From positions 1 to 64,000 of the forward strand of contig NZ_ABCS01000046.1 of NCBI RefSeq assembly GCF_000170895.1: DNA of 64,000 nucleotides, written 5' to 3'. Within the stretch, counting starts at the first letter, position 1. Every line of letters starts with the position of its first letter. This stretch comes from Plesiocystis pacifica SIR-1 (GTDB lineage Bacteria; Myxococcota_A; Polyangia; Nannocystales; Nannocystaceae). The notes beneath the pieces were generated by a model. It was not told the DNA's origin. It saw only the letters and a program-made list of their open reading frames with translations, and made no database searches. Position numbers and translations under genes: made by a program. This document shows positions 10,844 through 19,158 of this stretch, piece after piece.

Positions 10844-13696
10844 GTGAGGCCGAGCGAGGACGAGACCTGGATCGAGGGGGCCGAGACGTCCCGGCGAGGC
10901 GAGGAGCTGGGCGAGACCCTGGACGACAACTCCGAGCTGAGCACGCTGTCGCGGATCGGGCGCTACGTCCTCTCGGCGCGGGTCGGCGTGGGGGCCTCGG
11001 GCGTGGTGTTCTCGGCCTGGGATCCGGAGCTCGAGCGCCAGGTCGCGCTCAAGTTCATCGACGTGGCCCGGGGAGATTCGCTCGGGCGCCAGCGGGTCCT
11101 GCGTGAGGCCCAGGCCCTCGCGCGCCTCGAGCACCCCAACGTGGTCGCGATCCACGACGTGGGCGAGGAGCGGGGCCGCCTGTACCTGGTCATGAGCCTG
11201 ATCAAGGGCATGACCCTGAGCAAGTGGCTCAAGGCCGAGCCGCGCTCCCACGCGGAGATCCTCGCGGTCTTCGTCCAGGCCGGGCGCGGGCTCGCGGCCG
11301 CCCACGCGGCGGGCCTGGTGCACCGCGACTTCAAGCCGGGCAACGTGATGATCGACGAGCAGGGCCAGGCCCTCGTCGTCGACTTTGGGCTCGCGCGGGC
11401 GAGCCAGGGGGGAGGCGTGACCACGCCGGGCACGGGGGTCCCGCGGGCGATCGACCGCGCCCTCGAGCACAGCGGGACCCTCGACACCTCGCTGACCCGG
11501 GAGGGGACCCTCGTCGGCACGCCGGCCTTCATGGCGCTGGAGCTGTTCGCGGGCTGCCCCGCCGACGCGCGCAGCGATCAGTTCGCCTTCGCGGTCTCGC
11601 TCTACCGCGCGCTCTATGGCGAGCGGCCCTACGGCGGGAAGTCGGTGCCCAGCATCGTGGTCGCCATGAGAGAGGGGCGCTTGCGTCCGCCGCCGCGCTG
11701 GTCCCCGGTGCGCTCGGTGCTCGTCCGCGCCCTGGCCGTGGACGCGACCGCGCGCTGGCCCGACATGGACACGGTCGTCGCGCTGCTCTTGCGCGATCGG
11801 GGCGCGCAGCGACGGGGCGTGCTCTTGGGTCTGCTCGGGCTGTCGACCGTGTGCGCGCTGCTGGCGGGGGGGCAGTGGACCGAGGCGCCGCCGGTGTGCA
11901 CGGGGGCCGAGGCCGAGCTCGCGCCGGTCTGGAACCCCGAGCGACGCGCCGAGCTCGAGGCCGCCTTCGAGGGCGTCGACTCGAGCTGGGGGGCGGTCAC
12001 GGGCGCCCAGGTCCTCGCCGGCCTCGACGACTACGCGCGCGCCTGGGTCGCCGAGCATCGGGGCGCCTGCGAGGCCACGCGGGTGCGCCGGGAGCAGTCC
12101 GAGGAGGTCCTCGACCAGCGCATGCGCTGCCTCGCCCACGGCCGCCGCGAGCTCGGGGTGCTCGTCGAGGTCCTGGGCGCGGGCGAGCGCGAGCGGATCG
12201 AGCGGGCCGTGCCGGGGGTCGCGGGTCTGCCCGACCCGGCCGCGTGCGGCGAGCTCGACGAGCTCGCGCGCTCCGAGCTGCGCCCCGCCGATCCGACCCT
12301 CGCCGCCCAGATCGACCGCGTCGCGGAGACCCTCGACCGCGTGCAGGTGCTCCAGCGCACCGGGGACTACGCGGCCGGGCTCGGGCTCTTGGAGGAGCTG
12401 CGCCCGGAGCTCGAGGGCCTGAGCCACGCGCCGACGCAGGCGAGCTTCGTCCACGCGGGCGGCTCGCTGCGCGCGGCCGTGGGCGACTACGAAGACGCCG
12501 CGGCCGAGCTCGAGCGGAGCTTTCACCTGGCCCTGGGCGCCGAGCTGCGCCCGCGGGCGGCCGCCATCGCCCGGGAGCTGGCCTTCGTCGTGGGCGAGCG
12601 CCAGGCCCAGCACGCCCTCGGGCACCACTGGCTGCGCCTGGCCGAGTCGCTCGGCGCCAGCGAGCTCGACACGACCATGGCCCGGGCCAGCCTGACCTAC
12701 CGCGAGGGCGACTACGAGGCGGCGCTGGTCGAGTACCGCCGGGGCATCGAGGCCTTCGAGAGCTCGGGGCGGACGGGGCCCGAGCTCGCGGCGCTCTACA
12801 ACGGCGAGGGCCTGTGCCTGCTGCGCCTGGCCCACACCGACGAGGCCCGCGTGCCGCTGGGGCGGGCCGTGGCGATCATGGACGAGGAGCTCGGCCCGGG
12901 GCACCCCAAGGTCGCGTCCACGCTCATCAACCTCGCGTCCGTCGAGGCCCAGGCCGGGGAGCTCGAGCGCGCCCGGGACACTTACGCCCGGGTCCAGGTC
13001 GTGCTCGAGCGCGAGTTTGGGCCCACGCACCCCAACCTGGGCGTCGTGTTCGTCAACCTCTCGGGCATCCTCCGCCGCCTCGGCGAGCTCGACGAGGCCC
13101 ACGCCCTGGGCGAGCGGGCGGTGGCGATCTACACCGAGCGCTTCGGCGCCGAGCACCCCAAGCTGTCCATCGCGCTCGCCGTGCTCAGCCGGGTGGAGCT
13201 CGAGCGGGGTGCGCTCGACGCCGCCGAGACCCACGCCGAGCGGGCCCTCGAGATCATGGCCGCGCGCCACGACCCCGAGCACATCAAGCGGGCCCGCCCG
13301 ACCCTGGGCCTGGCGCGGGTGCACATGGCCAAGGGGGAGCACGAGCGGGCCCTCGCGCTGCTCGAGCAGGCGCGGGTGCAGATCGGGGACAACCCGCTCG
13401 TCGCCGACATCGTGTGCGAGCGCGAGCGGAGCCTGCGTCGCCTGGGCCGCCCGACGGGCGACGCCGAGGACATCCGGGTCTCCGTCGAGCTGTGCGAGGG
13501 GCAGGTCGACTGCGGGGCCTTCGATCACGCGGAGCTGTTGCTCGCCCAGGCGCGCTCATTCGAGGCAGGCGCGGGCGAGGGCGATCCGGCCGCGCTGCGC
13601 GAGCGGGGTCGGGAGCTGCTCGCCGAGGCCTCGGGGGCGCTCGCCGACGAGCTCCGGGCGGCGCTGGCCGAGTCCCCCGAGCCACCTCCAGGTTGA
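10844..13696 (+). CDS. Ser/Thr protein kinase with membrane segment and TPR tail
   Basis: 950 residues from GTG 10844. Kinase domain about 41-310: Gly loop GVGASG 48-53, K70 in VALK, HRDFKPGN 160-167, DFG 180-182. Where most relatives read Y(M)APEQ, this one has FMALELFAG, so the conserved APE Pro is changed (MALE). A hydrophobic segment follows (GVLLGLLGLSTVCALLAGG, about residue 325-343), then a long TPR-like tail with LGPGHPKV, FGPTHPN and FGAEHPK repeats. The methyltransferase lipoprotein starts 2 bp after its stop, so the two are almost certainly co-transcribed. The start is placed at GTG because of the TAGACT hexamer; an ATG at 10790 is possible. Confidence 0.92.
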   Translation: MRPSEDETWIEGAETSRRGEELGETLDDNSELSTLSRIGRYVLSARVGVGASGVVFSAWDPELERQVALKFIDVARGDSLGRQRVLREAQALARLEHPNVVAIHDVGEERGRLYLVMSLIKGMTLSKWLKAEPRSHAEILAVFVQAGRGLAAAHAAGLVHRDFKPGNVMIDEQGQALVVDFGLARASQGGGVTTPGTGVPRAIDRALEHSGTLDTSLTREGTLVGTPAFMALELFAGCPADARSDQFAFAVSLYRALYGERPYGGKSVPSIVVAMREGRLRPPPRWSPVRSVLVRALAVDATARWPDMDTVVALLLRDRGAQRRGVLLGLLGLSTVCALLAGGQWTEAPPVCTGAEAELAPVWNPERRAELEAAFEGVDSSWGAVTGAQVLAGLDDYARAWVAEHRGACEATRVRREQSEEVLDQRMRCLAHGRRELGVLVEVLGAGERERIERAVPGVAGLPDPAACGELDELARSELRPADPTLAAQIDRVAETLDRVQVLQRTGDYAAGLGLLEELRPELEGLSHAPTQASFVHAGGSLRAAVGDYEDAAAELERSFHLALGAELRPRAAAIARELAFVVGERQAQHALGHHWLRLAESLGASELDTTMARASLTYREGDYEAALVEYRRGIEAFESSGRTGPELAALYNGEGLCLLRLAHTDEARVPLGRAVAIMDEELGPGHPKVASTLINLASVEAQAGELERARDTYARVQVVLEREFGPTHPNLGVVFVNLSGILRRLGELDEAHALGERAVAIYTERFGAEHPKLSIALAVLSRVELERGALDAAETHAERALEIMAARHDPEHIKRARPTLGLARVHMAKGEHERALALLEQARVQIGDNPLVADIVCERERSLRRLGRPTGDAEDIRVSVELCEGQVDCGAFDHAELLLAQARSFEAGAGEGDPAALRERGRELLAEASGALADELRAALAESPEPPPG

Positions 13697-13698
13697 TC

Positions 13699-14481
13699 AT
13701 GCTCCTCTCCATGTTCCCCAGATTCGCCGCTGCGGGCGTGATCGCGGCGCTGGTCCTCGGCTGCGCGCCCACGCCAACCTTTGACCCCGCGAGCCTCGAC
13801 GACCCCCAGCGCAGCGAGGCCGACCGCGAGCGCGACGCCCGGAGCCGCCCGGCGGAGGTCGTGCCCTTCCTCGCCCTCGAGCCCGGGGACCAGGTCCTCG
13901 ATTTCCTGACCGGCGGGGGCTACTACGCGCACATCCTCGCGGGCGTCGTGGGCCCCCAGGGTCGGGTCCTCGCCCACAACAACGCCGCCTATCATGAGTG
14001 GGTCGGGCCCGACATCGACGCGCGCTTTGAGGCCGCCGGGCTCAGCCAGGTCATGCTCCACGAGCGCGAACTCGACGACCTCGGCCTGGCCCCCGGGAGC
14101 CTCGACGCCGCGCTCATGGTCGCGTGCTTTCACGATCTCTACTTCGTCGACGTCGAGAACGACTGGCCGGCCGTCGACGCCGACCGAGTCATGGCGCAGA
14201 TCGCCGCCGCCCTCGCGCCGAAGGGGCGCCTGGTCGTCGTCGATCACCTCGCCGGGCCCGGCCGGGCCCAGCGCGACGCCCAGGCGCTGCACCGCATCGA
14301 GCCGAGCTTCGTCGTCGAAGCCTGGGAGGCCCACGGGCTGCGCCTCGTCGAGCGCAGCGAGGTGCTGTTCACGGGACGAGATCAGCTCGATCGCTCGGTC
14401 TTCGACCCCGAGGTCCGCGGACGCACGGACCGCTTCATCCTCGTGTTCGAGCGGGACTGTCGACGGTCGCCCTGCGCCTGA
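13699..14481 (+). CDS. Predicted lipoprotein SAM-dependent methyltransferase (COG4798-like)
   Basis: 260 residues. The N-terminus carries a lipoprotein signal ending LVLGC. The mature part has a class I methyltransferase core: motif I VLDFLTGGGYYAHILA, then RVLAHN, the acidic segment DAALMVACFHDLYF, and KGRLVVVDH. The ending (DPEVRGRTDRFILVFER) resembles the predicted methyltransferases of COG4798. A lipidated methyltransferase outside the cytoplasm would lack an obvious SAM supply, so either the signal is not used or the fold has another role. It starts 2 bp after the kinase stop. ATG 13711 is an alternative start that still keeps the signal. Confidence 0.8.
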   Translation: MLLSMFPRFAAAGVIAALVLGCAPTPTFDPASLDDPQRSEADRERDARSRPAEVVPFLALEPGDQVLDFLTGGGYYAHILAGVVGPQGRVLAHNNAAYHEWVGPDIDARFEAAGLSQVMLHERELDDLGLAPGSLDAALMVACFHDLYFVDVENDWPAVDADRVMAQIAAALAPKGRLVVVDHLAGPGRAQRDAQALHRIEPSFVVEAWEAHGLRLVERSEVLFTGRDQLDRSVFDPEVRGRTDRFILVFERDCRRSPCA

Positions 14482-14524
14482 CCTGCGCCTGGGCGACCGA
14501 CCCCGAGGCTGGGGGAGCCGCTGC

Positions 14525-14530
14525 GATACT
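14525..14530 (+). promoter_or_regulatory. Extended -10 element (TGcGATACT) upstream of kinase
   Basis: GATACT with an upstream TG at the extended -10 position. An in-frame GTG at 14540 lies 9 nt downstream (leaderless option). An ATG at 14576 lies 6 nt after a GGGGGAG Shine-Dalgarno (leadered option). Either is compatible with this promoter. Confidence 0.5.
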
Positions 14531-14575
14531 CTGAGCCGAGTGAGGGAAGAGCGCAGCTCGACGGGGGAGCTCTCC

Positions 14576-17329
14576 ATGGAGGAGACCGCGATCGCGGCTG
14601 CGCCCGAGTCGCTGATGGAGACCGCGGCCGAGCCCTCCCTGGAGGCGACCCTCGACGCGAGCGAGGGCGGGGGTGAGATTGGGGCGGCGAGGGCACCCAG
14701 GGCTCCGCGCCCGGGGGATCGGATCGGGCGCTACGTCCTCATCGAGCGCGTGGGGCAAGGGGCGATGGGCACGGTCTACGCCGCCTACGACCCCGACCTC
14801 GACCGCCGCATCGCGCTCAAGCTCCTGCGCGGGCGCGCGGCCGGAGACGAGCAGCAGCTGAGGCTCATGCGCGAGGCCCAGGCCATGGCTCGGGTCTCGC
14901 ACCCCAACGTGGTCCACGTCTACGAGGTCGGGAGCCACGGGCGGCAGGTCTTCCTGGCCATGGAGTTCATCGAGGGGCAGACCCTGTCGGCCTGGCTCGC
15001 GGCGGAGAAGCGCTCGCTCGCGGCGATCCTCGAGGTCTTCGTCGCGGCCGGTCGGGGTCTGGCGGCGGCCCACCAGGCGGGCTTGGTGCACCGGGACTTC
15101 AAGCCCGACAACGTGCTCGTCGACCGTAGCGGGCGGCCGCGGGTGCTGGACTTTGGCCTGGCGCGGACGGAGGACGCAGAGATCGAGGCCGGCCGGGGGA
15201 GCGCCGTCGACGGGGGCGCGTCGACGGCGATGTCGACGGAGCTGACCCGCACGGGGGCGCTGCTGGGCACGCCCGCGTTCATGGCCGCGGAGCAATTCGC
15301 GGGGCGGGCCGCGACGGCGCAGAGCGATCAGTTCGCCTTTTGCGTCGCGCTGTGGTCGGCGCTCGCGGGGCAGCGGCCCTTCGCCGGGGACACGCCCATG
15401 ACCTTGGCCGTCGCGGTCCAGGAGGGGCGCCGACGACCGATGCCTGCGAACCGCGATGTCCCTGGTGTGCTCCGGGAGGCCCTCGAGCGCGGACTGTCTC
15501 GGACCATGGAAGAGCGCTGGCCCAGCATGGACGCGCTGCTCGAGGCCCTCGAGCCCGCGCCCGCGAGCTCGCGGCGCTGGCTCGGGCTCGCCCTCGCGGG
15601 CGTGGCCGTGCTCGGCGTGGGGCTGGGGCTGGGGCTGAGGGAGTCCGAGGTCGAGGCCGACGAGGCCGATCCCTGCGCCGGGATCACGGGCCCCATGGAC
15701 GCTGCGTGGGCCGAGGCCGAGCGCGGCGCGGTCCAGGCCGCGATCGCCGAGTCGGGGGCCAGCTCGGCGGAGCAGGTCGCCGCCCGCGTGGACCTGCGCC
15801 TCGACGCCTACGCCTCGCGGTGGCGGGCGACGGCGACCCAGGCCTGCGCCGCGACCCACCGCGACCAGTCCCAGTCGACGCACATGTTCGCGCTGCAGCA
15901 AGCCTGCCTGGACCGACGCCTCGCGGCCTTTGGCGGCCTCACCCAGGGCCTCGCCAGCGCCGGGCCCGAGGCGGTCGAGCGCGCGGTCGAGGCCGTCGAG
16001 GGGCTCCCGCGCCTCGAGCGATGTGCGGACTTCGAGGCCTTGCTGCAGGCCGTCGCGCCCCCCGAAGACCCCGCGATCGCCGAGCGCGTCGCCGAGCAGC
16101 GCCGACGCCTGGCCCGGGCGCGCAGCGTCGCCGGCCTCGGTCGCTACGCCGAGAGCGAGGCGAGCCTCGAGGCCTGCGGGCGCGAGGCCGAGGACCTCGA
16201 CTACTTGCCCCTCCAGGCCGAGGTCGCCGTCGCCCTGGCCCGCGTTCGGGTCCAGTCGGGGCGCGCGGACGAGATGGCGCGCGACGCTCGGCGGGGCTTC
16301 GCGCTCGCGGTCCGGGCCGGCGACGACGCGACCGCGGCCCTCGCCGCGACCTTGCTCGCGGACGCTCTGGGCACCTGGAACCACCGACACGAGGCCGCGC
16401 GCGAGTGGCTCACCGTCGCCCAGGCTCACCTCGACGGGCTGCCCGAGCCGCGCACCCGCGAGCAGGCCGAGCTGCGCTCGGTCGAGGGCAACGTCGAGTA
16501 CGTCGCGCGCGAGCTCGAGGCTTCGCGCGCGAGCAAGCTCGAGGCCAAGGCCCTCTACGAGCAGCTGGGGTCCGAGCTCGAGATCACCCAGATGCTCAAC
16601 GACGTGGCCGTGGTCGAGACCGCGCTCGGGGACCTGGGCGCGGCCCGTCGCGCGCTGCTCGAGGTCCGCGAACGCCAGGTCGCGGTGCTCGGGGAGGACC
16701 ACCCGGAGGTCGGCCTCGTCGACCAGAACCTGGCGACCGTGGCCCAGCGGGCGGGCGACGACGACGAGGCGATCCGGCTGTTTCGCCGGGCCATGGCCTG
16801 CGCCGAGCGGAGCCGGGGCCAGGCGCACCCCAGCTACTCCGTGCCGAAGATCGCGATCGCCGAGATCCACCTGCGTCAGGGCAAGCTCGAGGACGCGACC
16901 CGAGGGGCCCTGGCCGCCCGGGCGCTGCTCGAGGGCACGGACTCGGAGCGCTACAACCACGTCCGGGCCAGCCTCGTGGTCGCGCGCGCGCAGCTCGAGC
17001 TGGGGGACGAGGCGCGGGCCCTCGAGGCTGCGGGCCTCGCCGTAGATACGGCCGTGGAGGGCCTGGGGGAGGACCACGAGCTCACCCACGCGGCGTGGAT
17101 CGTTCGCGGTCGAGCGCTGCGGGTACGCGGAGAGCTCGACGAGGCCGAGGCCGACCTGCGTCGGGCGCTCGATGGCGCCCTCGGGGACGAGGCCCACCGC
17201 AACGCGGGCGACGCCTACGCCGAGCTCGCGGCGCTGCTGCGCGAGCGGGGTCGAGATCCGGAGGCCGAGGCGATGGCCGAGGCGAGCCGGGAGTGGCTCG
17301 CGCGGGTCGGCAGCGGCGAGGCTCGTTGA
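14576..17329 (+). CDS. Ser/Thr protein kinase with membrane segment and TPR tail
   Basis: 917 residues. Kinase domain about 53-325: GQGAMG 60-65, K82 in IALK, HRDFKPDN 172-179, DFG 192-194, GTPAFMAAEQFAG. A hydrophobic segment (WLGLALAGVAVLGVGLGLGL) follows at about residue 340, then an extracytoplasmic region with paired Cys (DPCAGI, QACAATH, QACLD) and TPR-like repeats. All catalytic residues are intact. The start is uncertain between ATG 14576 (good Shine-Dalgarno) and GTG 14540 (9 nt after GATACT). It is the third gene of a kinase-methyltransferase-kinase run on this strand. Domain order resembles the kinases at 4.2 and 10.8 kb. Confidence 0.92.
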   Translation: MEETAIAAAPESLMETAAEPSLEATLDASEGGGEIGAARAPRAPRPGDRIGRYVLIERVGQGAMGTVYAAYDPDLDRRIALKLLRGRAAGDEQQLRLMREAQAMARVSHPNVVHVYEVGSHGRQVFLAMEFIEGQTLSAWLAAEKRSLAAILEVFVAAGRGLAAAHQAGLVHRDFKPDNVLVDRSGRPRVLDFGLARTEDAEIEAGRGSAVDGGASTAMSTELTRTGALLGTPAFMAAEQFAGRAATAQSDQFAFCVALWSALAGQRPFAGDTPMTLAVAVQEGRRRPMPANRDVPGVLREALERGLSRTMEERWPSMDALLEALEPAPASSRRWLGLALAGVAVLGVGLGLGLRESEVEADEADPCAGITGPMDAAWAEAERGAVQAAIAESGASSAEQVAARVDLRLDAYASRWRATATQACAATHRDQSQSTHMFALQQACLDRRLAAFGGLTQGLASAGPEAVERAVEAVEGLPRLERCADFEALLQAVAPPEDPAIAERVAEQRRRLARARSVAGLGRYAESEASLEACGREAEDLDYLPLQAEVAVALARVRVQSGRADEMARDARRGFALAVRAGDDATAALAATLLADALGTWNHRHEAAREWLTVAQAHLDGLPEPRTREQAELRSVEGNVEYVARELEASRASKLEAKALYEQLGSELEITQMLNDVAVVETALGDLGAARRALLEVRERQVAVLGEDHPEVGLVDQNLATVAQRAGDDDEAIRLFRRAMACAERSRGQAHPSYSVPKIAIAEIHLRQGKLEDATRGALAARALLEGTDSERYNHVRASLVVARAQLELGDEARALEAAGLAVDTAVEGLGEDHELTHAAWIVRGRALRVRGELDEAEADLRRALDGALGDEAHRNAGDAYAELAALLRERGRDPEAEAMAEASREWLARVGSGEAR

Positions 17330-17406
17330 AGGTGAGTGGTGGACGTGGGGCAGGCTCTCCGCTCGAGGTCGACGCCTGCGGATCTGTGCGCCGCGCCTGC
17401 GCCTTT

Positions 17407-17412
17407 TAGTAT
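17407..17412 (+). promoter_or_regulatory. -10 element (TAGTAT) 10 nt before lipoprotein GTG
   Basis: A near-consensus hexamer. The first in-frame start after it is GTG 17423. The ATG at 17418 is out of frame. No Shine-Dalgarno is visible. Confidence 0.5.
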
Positions 17413-17422
17413 CCTCGATGGT

Positions 17423-18766
17423 GTGGGGACGGACGAGCATGAAGACGAGGGCCGCGGGTACGGGCGGGCGCTGCTCGGCGCGTGGCTATTGATCGCCACC
17501 TCGTGCACGAGGGAGGCGCCCTCCGACGCGGGCGGCAGCAGCGACGACGCCCTCGCCGAGACCGAGGGCTCGGGCGCCGACGGTGAGGATGAGGTCGGGA
17601 GCAGCTCGGACAGCGGCTCCGAGGGGAGCAGTTCGGGCGGGGACTCCGAGAGCTCGGAGACGGAGACGGAGTCGGAGACCGACACGGAGACGGAGACCGA
17701 TACGGATACGGAGACCGATACGGAGACCGAGACCGAGACGGAGACCGAGACCGAGACCGACACCGGCGGCCCGCCCTTCAGCTGCGCAGGCTTGCTCGCC
17801 TATCAAGACTGCGACGGCCCCCCGGACGACATCGACCTCGACCCGATCCACGCCATCGGCATCGACTGCCCCGGTCCCGCGGATCAGACCATCCAGGCCA
17901 CGGCCGCCGAGCTGGTCGCGGCCGACTGGGAGAGCTGGCGGATCTGCAAGCGCTACGGCGGCTACGCCGGGCCCAACTACGACGATCGCCTGTGGGCCGC
18001 GAACGACGACCCCTGGCTCAGCCCGGACGCCGAGGAGGTCCCGGCCAACACCTCGACGACGATCCTCGCGCTCTCGACCGGACCCATCAACCAGCCCCCG
18101 GCGCTGGGCATCTGCCACGAGTCCAGCTCGCAGCAGTTCAAGGGGCCCACGGACAACCCCGACGGCGGCGGCTTGCCGGAGCCGCTGAGCCCCACCCACG
18201 GCTCCAACCAGGGCATGGGCGGCACGCCCTTCGAGGGCTGCGACGGGGTCAACGACTGCTCCGACAGCCTGCACGACGCGTGGTTCAACCAGGGGTGGAA
18301 CGAGCCCTTCGACAAGCTGTGGCTGCAGCTCGCGCTCGAGGTGCCCGCGGACGTCTCGGGCTTCATCTTCGACTTCGCCTACTTCAGCTCCGAGTACCCC
18401 GACTGGTACGGCACCAAATACAACGACATGTTCGTGGTCTGGTCGACCTCGGAGAGCTACACGGGCAACGTCGTGTTCGTCAACGGAGCGCCGCTGACCG
18501 TGACCTCGCTCGAGGACGCCGGCGCCTTCCAGTACAAGGGAGGCGCGCCCGAGTTCTCCGGCACTGGCTTTGGCGACTTCGCGGGCACGGGCTGGTACGT
18601 CGGCCGGGGCTCCGTGGTGCCCGGGGAGGTGGTCGAGCTGACCTTCTTCCTGGCCGACATGGGCGACTTCCAGCGGGCCACGGTGGTCTTGCTCGACAAC
18701 TTCCGCTGGGAGTGCGGCGGCTGCGATCCCAGCGAGGTCGACGACTGCGGCATCGCGCCCGTCTGA
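17423..18766 (+). CDS. Lipoprotein with Glu-Thr repeat linker and choice-of-anchor L type domain
   Basis: 447 residues. A hydrophobic stretch ending LLIATSC gives a lipoprotein signal. Then about 90 residues of Ser/Asp/Glu, ending in a long run of alternating ET/DT dipeptides (residues about 74-112), form a stiff, highly acidic spacer. The mature domain has GFIFDFAYFSSEYPDW, then YNDMFVVW, then NVVFVNGAPLTVTSL, which match the 'choice-of-anchor L' family of surface-displayed domains. Paired Cys near both ends suggest disulfides. GTG 17423 is inferred from the TAGTAT hexamer; it gives a short charged n-region before the hydrophobic core. A similar linker occurs in the lipoprotein at 26.8 kb. 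Confidence 0.82.
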   Translation: MGTDEHEDEGRGYGRALLGAWLLIATSCTREAPSDAGGSSDDALAETEGSGADGEDEVGSSSDSGSEGSSSGGDSESSETETESETDTETETDTDTETDTETETETETETETDTGGPPFSCAGLLAYQDCDGPPDDIDLDPIHAIGIDCPGPADQTIQATAAELVAADWESWRICKRYGGYAGPNYDDRLWAANDDPWLSPDAEEVPANTSTTILALSTGPINQPPALGICHESSSQQFKGPTDNPDGGGLPEPLSPTHGSNQGMGGTPFEGCDGVNDCSDSLHDAWFNQGWNEPFDKLWLQLALEVPADVSGFIFDFAYFSSEYPDWYGTKYNDMFVVWSTSESYTGNVVFVNGAPLTVTSLEDAGAFQYKGGAPEFSGTGFGDFAGTGWYVGRGSVVPGEVVELTFFLADMGDFQRATVVLLDNFRWECGGCDPSEVDDCGIAPV

Positions 18767-18875
18767 GTTCTCCTTTGCCCCCACAGCCGCTTGGGACCGG
18801 GGGCGCTTCGTCGCTGTCCGCTCCTCCGCTTTGGCTTGGTGGGCAATGGAGTTCGTGCCATTGAGAGGGCATGTG

Positions 18876-18910
18876 GTCGCCCCCGCAAGGGGGGCGTGGA
18901 TTCGTTGATA
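18876..18910 (+). repeat. Single CRISPR-repeat-like unit
   Basis: The segment begins GTCGCCCCCGCAAGGGGGGC and continues GTGGATTCGTTGATA. It has the GTCGCC...GGGGGCGTGGATT layout of type I-C CRISPR repeats, with an internal C-run/G-run hairpin. It occurs once. The flanks show no spacer/repeat periodicity and there are no cas genes in the window. It may be a relic or coincidence. Confidence 0.3.
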
Positions 18911-19004
18911 GTCTCTGATGAGAAACTGACCGCTCGGTAGTCAGCTGGGGCTCCGTTTCATCCTTGGTAGGCCGAGACCTCGCTTCGGTGACGGCTGATC
19001 TGAG
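18911..19004 (+). repeat. Dispersed repeat, copy A (inverted relative to copy B)
   Basis: About 94 bp that recur on the opposite strand at 29993-30085 with roughly 85-90% identity by eye. Shared blocks include GAAACTGACCGCTCGGTAGT, TTTCATCCTTGGTAGGCCGA and GGCTGATCTGAG. Confidence 0.8.
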
Positions 19005-19049
19005 TCGTGGACGTGGGGCAGGGAGGGCGTGGCGTCGTCCACGACGGCT
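19001..19049 (+). repeat. 49-bp repeat with internal palindrome, copy 1
   Basis: Identical to 19085-19133. It contains inverted 10-bp arms GTCGTGGACG (19004-19013) and CGTCCACGAC (19036-19045) around a GC-rich loop. The word GTGGACGTGGGGCAGG within it also occurs at about 17337, before the lipoprotein gene. Confidence 0.9.
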
Positions 19050-19057
19050 AAAGTGGT

Positions 19058-19086
19058 CAGAGACTGTGAAAACCTCACAGTCTCTG
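19058..19086. terminator. Strong hairpin between the two 49-bp repeats
   Basis: Perfect 12-bp stem CAGAGACTGTGA / TCACAGTCTCTG with a 5-nt loop (AAACC). There is no T-run, so a Rho-independent terminator is only one option. It lies downstream of both the lipoprotein on the plus strand and the membrane protein on the minus strand, so it could serve convergent transcription. Confidence 0.5.
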
Positions 19087-19133
19087 AGTCGTGGACGTGG
19101 GGCAGGGAGGGCGTGGCGTCGTCCACGACGGCT
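19085..19133 (+). repeat. 49-bp repeat with internal palindrome, copy 2
   Basis: Base-for-base copy of 19001-19049, in the same orientation, 84 bp downstream. Exact identity implies recent duplication or ongoing gene conversion. Confidence 0.9.
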
Positions 19134-19158
19134 CTGAGTTTTCTTGCTCTGCCCGTGG

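Larger units (their letters stand above)
18767..19158. other. Gene-free, repeat-rich gap
   Basis: No coding region is credible here. It holds, in order, a small hairpin with CAATGG/CCATTG arms (18844-18863), a CRISPR-repeat-like unit, one copy of a dispersed repeat, and two identical 49-bp repeats around a strong hairpin. These are listed separately. Confidence 0.7.
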
